Source: Nymphaea colorata (lineage: Eukaryota; Streptophyta; Magnoliopsida; Nymphaeales; Nymphaeaceae). From it: DNA of 64,000 nucleotides. The notes below the pieces were generated by a model. It searched no databases, had not been told where the DNA came from, and saw nothing but the letters and a program-made list of their open reading frames with translations. The stretch spans positions 9,600,571-9,664,570 of the forward strand of contig NC_045151.1 of assembly GCF_008831285.2 (NCBI RefSeq), given 5' to 3'. Position numbers and translations under genes: made by a program. Position 1 is the stretch's first letter. Each line of letters begins with the position of its first letter. Below are positions 57,604-64,000 of this stretch, in pieces.

Positions 57604-58505
57604 GTCTCCCCACCACCCATCTAATTCACATACATCATCTAAGACCAATAAGAACTTGCTCTTTGACAGCTTACTCCGTAATCGTGTGCACAAATCACTC
57701 AAGGAAGTGTTACCCTTAAATTCTCTGACCGATTCCTTGCATATCTTTTTCATCAAACCCATACAATTTGGCTTCTCTAAAACACAAACCCACCACTTGC
57801 GGTTCCCAAACTGTTCTTTGACTTCATTAAAAACCATTTTTGCAAGAGTTGTTTTCCCAATGCCACCTTGACCTACAATGGATACAATAGAAACACCATC
57901 TTTTCCGAGCGCACTACTCTCTTTGAAGCCATCAAACGAGAGTTCTTTTACTTTCTCTTTATCATCTTCCCTACCCGTGGGTGGTTGTGCAGTACCTATG
58001 AGATGGGTTATCTCTCCAGAATTGTCATGTTCACCACCAATAGGAACCTCACTCTTAACTTTTGGTGTTGTGTTGTGCAAATCCACCATTTTCTTATGTT
58101 GTTCCATTTCATTAAGCCATTGGTTGATCTTTTTAATTTCATTCCCAAGTTGGTAAGATGCAGATACATGTTCCTTAAATCAAGAGCACAGAGTGGTCCA
58201 GGGCTTCCTTACCTTGTCCCTTTTGCAAAGTGCAATTGTGGTTTGGTATCGTTCCATGATGTCCTGGGCATCATTGAAAACATCCTTCAGCTGTCCCTCC
58301 AGATCTCTGTTGTCCCCATTGCTGAAAAAGGGCTTGTGATCTGTGACTTTGAGGGCCTTCTGAAAGCATCTGAACTTCTCCTAGAGCACCTTGAGATCAT
58401 CTTCGGCATTCAAGATGAGATCCACCTTTTCTTACAACAAGCTGGCTACAGCCCCAACAGAATAGAAATAGGTGTTTGCACAAGGGTGTCGATTACTGTT
58501 GTCAT
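57604..58505 (-). pseudogene. CC-NBS disease-resistance gene fragment
   Basis: The minus strand from an ATG at 58,505 (MTTVIDTLVQTPISILL) encodes a coiled-coil N-terminus (EKVDLILNAEDDLKVL, EKFRCFQKAL), interrupted by stops and a frameshift at 58,130-58,450. It is followed by a clean NBS start: VSIVSIVGQGGIGKTTLAKM (P-loop), then WWVCVLEKPN and LVLDDVCELDGWW (kinase-2). CC-NBS-LRR proteins are cytoplasmic immune receptors that bind and hydrolyse ADP/ATP. Sequence stops matching right after kinase-2, so GLPL, MHD and all LRRs are missing. The open frame continues without a stop into antisense callose synthase exon 1. The N-terminal stops make a native protein impossible, but the internal ATG at 58,107 opens a 283-codon frame. 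Confidence 0.85.
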
Positions 58506-58559
58506 CTCCTCTGTTCTTTTTTTTCTTGGTAGAAGAAAGAGCTAGCAGAGGAAGACAAC

Positions 58560-61038
58560 TAGAAATCTGAAAATGGAAGGAGAGGAAGGCGAAGGAAGGC
58601 CAAACAAATTTGGGTCCACCACTGCTTAAATCTGAAAATGGAAGGAGAAGGAAGACAAAGGAAATGCTCTACAGGCTGGCAAGGTCCATGATTGGTGCTA
58701 AATAAATCCATAAAAATTCCTGAACCCCAAACTTCTACATCATCTACACTTCCTCTTTCTCACGTTTGTGGGATTTATAATTGTATTATGTAAAAAGTTT
58801 GGATGCATGATTTTTTTTTTCAAAATCCAAAATTTTGTTTAGCCCATCCAAGTTTCGTGACCTGACCATTGACTAGAAGTACAACTTGTTCGTGCCGCAA
58901 GGGAATGCCATCAACCTTGCCAAACTCAAGGCTGGTCTATTGTGAAGAGACAAAGATGATGATGTCCCCATGATGACCATTACAAAGTGTTTCATATTTA
59001 GACTTATGATCAGGATGTCTGGGGCTCATACTAATCCAGTTCAGCTGTTGTCATTCAACATGCTCTGTTTGACAGAACAATGAGCTCAGAACGGGATGTG
59101 AAAGGTCATTCTAACAATAGCAACAGAGCATGATCAAGTGGAACTAGCCATGCAAGGTTGGCTCAGACCAATTACATAGCCAGGTTGTTACTAGTCTTTT
59201 CAGCTATTTCCTTTCAAGTGGGCGTTCTTGATTTCATGCATAGAAGGCTTCAGTTGAGGGTTTAAAACAAGTGACGCAAGAAGCAAATCCAACAATATTC
59301 CCAAAAGAAAAAAATCGTTCTTCCAATCAAACTCTCGTTTTCACAAAGTGGTGAAATGTACAGTTCATTAAGTACCTCTGTGGCTCTCTCTCTCCCTATA
59401 TATATATATATATAGATCTAGAGATATTAAAAAAACAGTAGATCTTGACCACATCTGCAATCTGCTTGCCGACATATAATGACAGCAGTTGTAGAAATTG
59501 GAGCAAAAGAAGAGAGAAAAGCTTCAGCTTTAGATGCTTTCTGATAGGTGCATAAAAGGTAAGACTTTCACTCCCAGAAGTTTATCTTGATCCAATGAAG
59601 GATGCTGGGAGGTAGGCTCCCCACCATTTATTAAGAAGGATTCATATGTACACGACAGAAGTTTACCTTGATCAAATTTAGTGTTTTCTTCTACAAAAAA
59701 AGTACAAGTATCGGCAATTAAGAAAAATAAACATTATAGGCTAAGTGCACTCATGCAGGGGTATACAAGCTAATAGAATACAAATGGTATTAAGTTGAAG
59801 ACAAAACAATTAATAAATGGAGTTCCAACCAGTGAAAATGGTGTCAATTACATATTGTGGTTCATACGGATGTTGACAAATTCAATTTTTTTCTTTTCAT
59901 TTTTGTCCACTTGTGTGTAGCTTAGCCTACCATCTTTAGATCCCTCGTATTTTATTTTCCTCTTGAAATCCCAATCAAGGAATCAAGAACAAATTGATAG
60001 TGGTCCCTCCTTTTTTTTAGACAGTGATTCATTTTTTTTTATGAAATTACAAATTTTGGTTCAAACATAAAAATACCAATAATTTCAAAAATATGTCATA
60101 GTGTTATAGGAGAAATTATGGCCGTGGTGAAAATATAATGTACATGATGGGTATTATATGAAAATGTAAATCAAATTCTTGAGAGGTCGGTGAGTCCTTA
60201 TGGTCTCTTATTCATCTAATATGTAGTTTATAGCTAGAATATTTCTTCTTTTTCTTCTTTCAATGGAACCTCATTAGTCAAATTTAAATTTGATTCCTCA
60301 AGGTATAGTAGCTAAATTGCATTTGAAGTCTGTTTGTAATAATCCTATACAAAATTGACCATTTGCAATTCATTCTGTCCCCACATATAGAGAAAGCCCC
60401 AAGTGGTGTAGCATAGTTGCCCGGACTGACAAGACAACAAAAGTTCACTGTTAGTTCATTTATTATGGGTGCTACTGCTAGGGATTGCATGACACTTTAG
60501 TTGACATGTACTCTGCTCTCCACCCAGAACCAGATTAGAGGAAAAAAGGAAGGGGCTTCAGCCTCCTCAGGGTATTCATATGAACTAAAGCAAAAAATAT
60601 AGTTGTGAAATGAATTTAATCCAAACCATCAATAAGTAAAGAAAACATGGTGACAAGAGCGTCATTTTCATGAGGATAGACCAAGGGTATTCATATAAAA
60701 TAAAGCAAAAAAAGGTAGTTGTGATATGAATTTAATCCATAATATCCACCAGTAAAAGAGACAAGTGACCAGAAAATCATTTTCTTTACGATAGACAAAG
60801 GGTACTCATACAAACTAAAGCAAAAAAAAAAAAAAAGAAGACAGTTATGAAATGAATTTAATCCAAAGCATCCAGTAGTCAAAAAGACAGTGATAAGAGA
60901 ATAATTTTATTTACAATAGACCCATAAGAATGGCTGCAAGGTGCATGACAATGACACTGGACTGCTTAATTGGATGCTGGCTTTAAGCACTAAAAGAGTG
61001 CACTGCTCATTCATTGAAGAAGGAGCCCCTTTGACCCT

Positions 61039-61042
<4 letters not shown>
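58560..61042. other. Gene-poor spacer
   Basis: AT-rich DNA. A TA run lies at 59,397-59,415. Three related phrases near 60,580-60,660, 60,700-60,790 and 60,800-60,900 form a diverged tandem repeat of about 110-125 bp, with AAAGCAAAAA and GATATGAATTTAATCC-type blocks. No gene is recognised. Confidence 0.5.

Positions 61043-61121
<79 letters not shown>
61043..61121. repeat. CT-GT microsatellite
   Basis: About 34 CT units followed by five GT units. Confidence 0.95.
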
Positions 61122-61123
<2 letters not shown>

Positions 61124-61701
61124 TCATTCCATATGGTGACTTCAACTGATTTGGTTACATAGCTTCCTTTTATTGCTGGAACATTGCCTAATTTCCATCT
61201 TTTGCTTGTCTGTGCAATTTATGGAGCAAGTTTGCTTAGCTTAACAACAAATGCATGGCGTGAAGCAGCAACCATTATATCTATTTCTTCAAACTTCAAA
61301 ATTCCATCTGACATTTCCTAATTCACTTTCTTCTACTTTACTCCGTATGTGTCAATGCATGCATGCATCTGTGTATGTGTGTGTGAGAGAAAAAGAGAGA
61401 TTGAAAAAGAGAGAGACAGAGCGAGAGAAAAAAAGGAAATAGTTGAGTGACCAAAAAGGAGTCCACCCATGAGGAATGAGATTCCTTCAGCAAAGAAATA
61501 TTGTCTCAGAGACCCTAACCACCTAGAAGTTCTGGCTGGATGACAAGGACCCTGCACCTTGCTTTTGCACATGGCTGCCATGTTACTTTTTGCCAAGCAC
61601 TTTTCATGTTGACATGACACCCCTCAACTTTTTACCCACTCTATTGATAGAAATCTAGCACCAATATCTGTAACCAGAAAACAGCACTCACGCAGGAAGA
61701 T

Positions 61702-61755
<54 letters not shown>

Positions 61756-61810
61756 AAAACAAGAAGAAACTGAGGAGAAGAAGCCGTAGCCAAAATGGTT
61801 TGCACGGCCT

Positions 61811-61819
61811 CTATTTATA
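61811..61819 (-). promoter_or_regulatory. LTR TATA box
   Basis: TATAAATAG on the minus strand lies about 300 bases into the LTR, the normal place for the U3/R border promoter of a copia LTR. Confidence 0.6.
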
Positions 61820-61860
61820 ATCCCATTTCCAGAATTCTAAGAGTCTCCAATCGTAGAATC

Positions 61861-62048
61861 CTAGGAGATTTCACAAGCTCCAAGGACATTAATTACATCA
61901 TAGAAACCTAAGAGACTTCACATATTACAAGGATATTAACTACAACATAAAATCCTAGGAGACTTCCCATATAACAAGGATATTAACTACAACATAGAAT
62001 CATAGGAGACTCTTCACATGTTACAAGGACATTAAATATCTTAACACA
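61861..62048 (-). repeat. Four 47-bp tandem units in LTR U3
   Basis: Units start at 61,861, 61,908, 61,955 and 62,002, exactly 47 bases apart. Each contains an AGGAGACTT-like phrase and an ACAAGGAYATTAA phrase. They lie upstream of the LTR TATA box, where copia elements often carry repeated enhancers. Confidence 0.85.
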
Positions 62049-62110
62049 TTCTACAAGGAGGTGGAATCCTAAGAGACTCCTCTTCAACGTGCTGGTGAAG
62101 GATTTATATT

Positions 62111-63997
62111 TTAACACCCTCCCTCAAGTTGTGCATGGTTTTGCACCATGTACAACTTGCCTTTTAGAAACCAGAATCGTTCTTTTGTTAATCCTTTTGT
62201 AAATAAGTCTACAACTTGTTCATCTGTACGAACATAGATAGGCTGAATCTCCTTGTCTTCCACCTTTTGTCTAACAAAGTGTTGATAAATCTCAATGTGC
62301 TTTGTTCGACCATGTTGTACGGGATTAAAGGCAATGTTAATAGCGCTTTGATTATCGCACATTAACATTGATGTTTTAATCTTTTCTCCAATGTCTTCTA
62401 GCAAATGTCTAACCCATGTAACTTCAGCAGTACCTGCAGCCATGCATCTGTATTCAGCTTCAGTGCTGGATCTTGCTACTGCCTTTTGCTTTCGACAACT
62501 CCAAGACACAAGATTACGTCCAATGAAAATACAAAAACCAGAAATAGACTTTCTTTGATCGGGATCTCCAGCCCAATCTGCATCTGTGAATGTCATAAGT
62601 TGATGTCCAATAGTTATATTTTCACTCTTACCATAAACTAAGACATCTTCTGCTGTCCCTTTAAGATATCTTAATATTCTTTTGACAACATCCATGTGAG
62701 TATCTCTAGGTGCATGCATAAATTGAGATACTTGATTCACAGCATATATAATATCTGGTCTAGTAAATGTAAGATATTGAAGTGCCCCAATAATACTTCG
62801 ATATTGCGTAGGATCTTCATATAACTCCCCATCTTGAGCACTTAGTCTTTGATTTAGAACACTAGGAGTTCCAACAGGCTTACAATCAGACATACCTGAC
62901 TTTTTCAGCAGATCCAACGTGTATTTCTGTTGTGTCAATGTGAGGCGATTATTGTGCCTATCAATCTCCACTCCAAAAAAGAATCATAAATCACCAAGCT
63001 CTTTCATTTTGAAGTTTTGCATCATCAAAACTTTAGCTTCTTCTATGTGTTTTTCTGAATTGCCTGTGATAACAATATCATCAACATATATAAGAAGTAA
63101 AGTAAATATGTTTTCCTTTCGATAAATGAAAAGAGAGTGATCTAGAGGACATCTCCGAAAACCACATTCTTGAATCTTGCAAGAGAAACTGTCAAACTAC
63201 GAACGTGAGGCCTGTTTAAGTCCATAAATAGATTTTCTTAGTTTGCAAACCCATGCATGAGAGTCTCCTTTCGTGTATCTTGGAGGTTGTTCCATATATA
63301 CTTCCTCCCTTAAATCACCATGAAGAAAAGCATTCTTCACGTCCATTTGATGTAGTCTCCATTCATATTCAACTGCCAATGATATAATCACGTGAATTGT
63401 TCCCATTTTGATCACAGGGCTGAATGTCTCATCATAATCTTCTCCATATTGTTGTGTAAACCCTTTTGCTACTAACCTTGCTTTGTGTCTTTCTATGCTG
63501 CCGTCAGGTTTGTATTTAATTTTGTATACCCATTTGGAGCCCACTACGTTCTTTTCGTGTGGCCTCAGAACGATCTCCCATGTTTCACATTCATGCAAGG
63601 CATCCATTTCTTCTTTCATAGCCTTTCTCCAATGATGTGATTTTGATGTTTGATCAAATGAAGTAGGTTCTTCCTCCTTGCCAACTTTTGCCATGAATAA
63701 CTGAAAATCAAGTGATAAAGAATCATAGCTAACCCACCTGTGAATGGGATGACGAATGCGTTGGGATCTTCTAAGGTGGGGCATGTTGTCTTCTTCACTG
63801 TGAGCATCTTTGTCCCTTAGTCGTCGACTGTAGATAAGACCCGAATACCGATGTGCATCGTTGCTCTGTTCTTCATTATTGTTTTCGTGATGACTTGATG
63901 ACTGTGTTGGATCTTCTTCATTTTCACTTTGAGCCATATCCGACGGTTGTATTGCTCTCTCTGAATCTTCACTTTGAGGCACATCATTTTCTATAAC
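62111..63997 (-). pseudogene. Ty1-copia pol (integrase end, RT, RNase H), two nonsense codons
   Basis: One continuous minus-strand frame covers the integrase C-terminal linker, reverse transcriptase ([39 protein letters not shown] and the catalytic LLIYVDDIVITG) and RNase H (TFTDADWAGDPDQRKS, RSSTEAEYRC, CDNQSAINIA). It ends near the PPT with HAQLEGGC. Two in-frame stops interrupt it: TAG at 63,197-63,199, where copia RTs have tryptophan, and TGA at 62,984-62,986, where arginine is usual. Both are single transitions. The element is cut by the window end at 64,000, so gag and the 5' LTR are unseen. It lies in opposite orientation to the copia element at 21.9 kb and belongs to a different lineage (different LTR and residues). 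Confidence 0.92.
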
Positions 63998-64000
63998 AGG

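Larger units (their letters stand above)
61645..62116 (-). repeat. 3' LTR of a second Ty1-copia element
   Basis: On the minus strand the LTR starts TGTTAAAATATAAATCC at 62,116, directly after a purine tract (62,117-62,126, TGAGGGAGGG in minus sense). It appears to end TTCTATCA at 61,645, about 472 bp. The outer end is less certain because the other LTR lies outside the window. It holds a TATA box, a 47-bp tandem repeat and a GA run (61,701-61,745). Confidence 0.7.

Overview
The window is nuclear DNA of a flowering plant. The evidence is spliced, intron-rich fragments of plant-specific genes (callose synthase, cycloeucalenol cycloisomerase, BSL Kelch phosphatase, PPR, CC-NBS resistance gene), two Ty1-copia retrotransposons with plant signatures, and many TA, GA and CA microsatellites. 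I cannot name the species. No complete, intact host gene is visible. The window is a repeat-rich graveyard of gene fragments.

Layout. 0-2.1 kb: TA/GA microsatellites and a block (about 205-919) that recurs in inverted orientation at 50.2-54.1 kb. 2.1-7.5 kb: two copies of a 1.06-kb segment (P2), an ARP7 exon and the first copy of a 2-kb dispersed repeat (R). 7.5-10.4 kb: the 3' part of a VPS51 gene, then unidentified exons. 10.8-13.1 kb: a non-coding LTR-like repeat (family L). 13.6-19.1 kb (block X copy A): a gar2-related/NT-C2-type gene on the minus strand, internally duplicated, and a CPI1 exon on the plus strand. 19.2-21.9 kb: a PPR exon (block Y copy A) and R copy 2. R copy 2 is interrupted by a complete 5.2-kb Ty1-copia element (21,941-27,182) with identical 249-bp LTRs and a GTAAA target duplication. 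27.6-31.2 kb: a tandem duplication of BSL Kelch exons followed by CNNM/DUF21 exons. 31.8-37.5 kb: PPR exons (Y copy B), then X copy B. 38.0-44.5 kb: five exons of a GSL10-like callose synthase, broken by R copy 3. 45.3-47.3 kb: AT-rich DNA packed with perfect inverted repeats. 48.5-53.7 kb: L fragments, amplified short repeats and a probable solo LTR of family L. 53.7-55.4 kb: AT-rich palindrome and tandem duplication. 55.6-56.2 kb: FAX3-like exons. 57.4-58.5 kb: exon 1 of a GSL10-like callose synthase, abutted by an antisense CC-NBS fragment. 61.6-64.0 kb: the 3' half of a second Ty1-copia element on the minus strand.

How it fits together. Most gene fragments keep introns and splice sites and lie on the plus strand, but almost all carry stops or frameshifts. 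They are therefore genomic, not retroposed, copies. Shared lesions order the events: the BSL insertion and the gar2 stop predate their duplications, whereas the PPR stop (copy B) and the 0.89-kb gar2 tandem duplication (copy A) came later. The most unusual signals are permuted X/Y duplications, callose synthase exons out of order, paired changes in hairpin stems of two repeat families, and a chimeric NBS/antisense-callose-synthase open frame. Family names come from recognising conserved protein motifs by eye. No database search was run.
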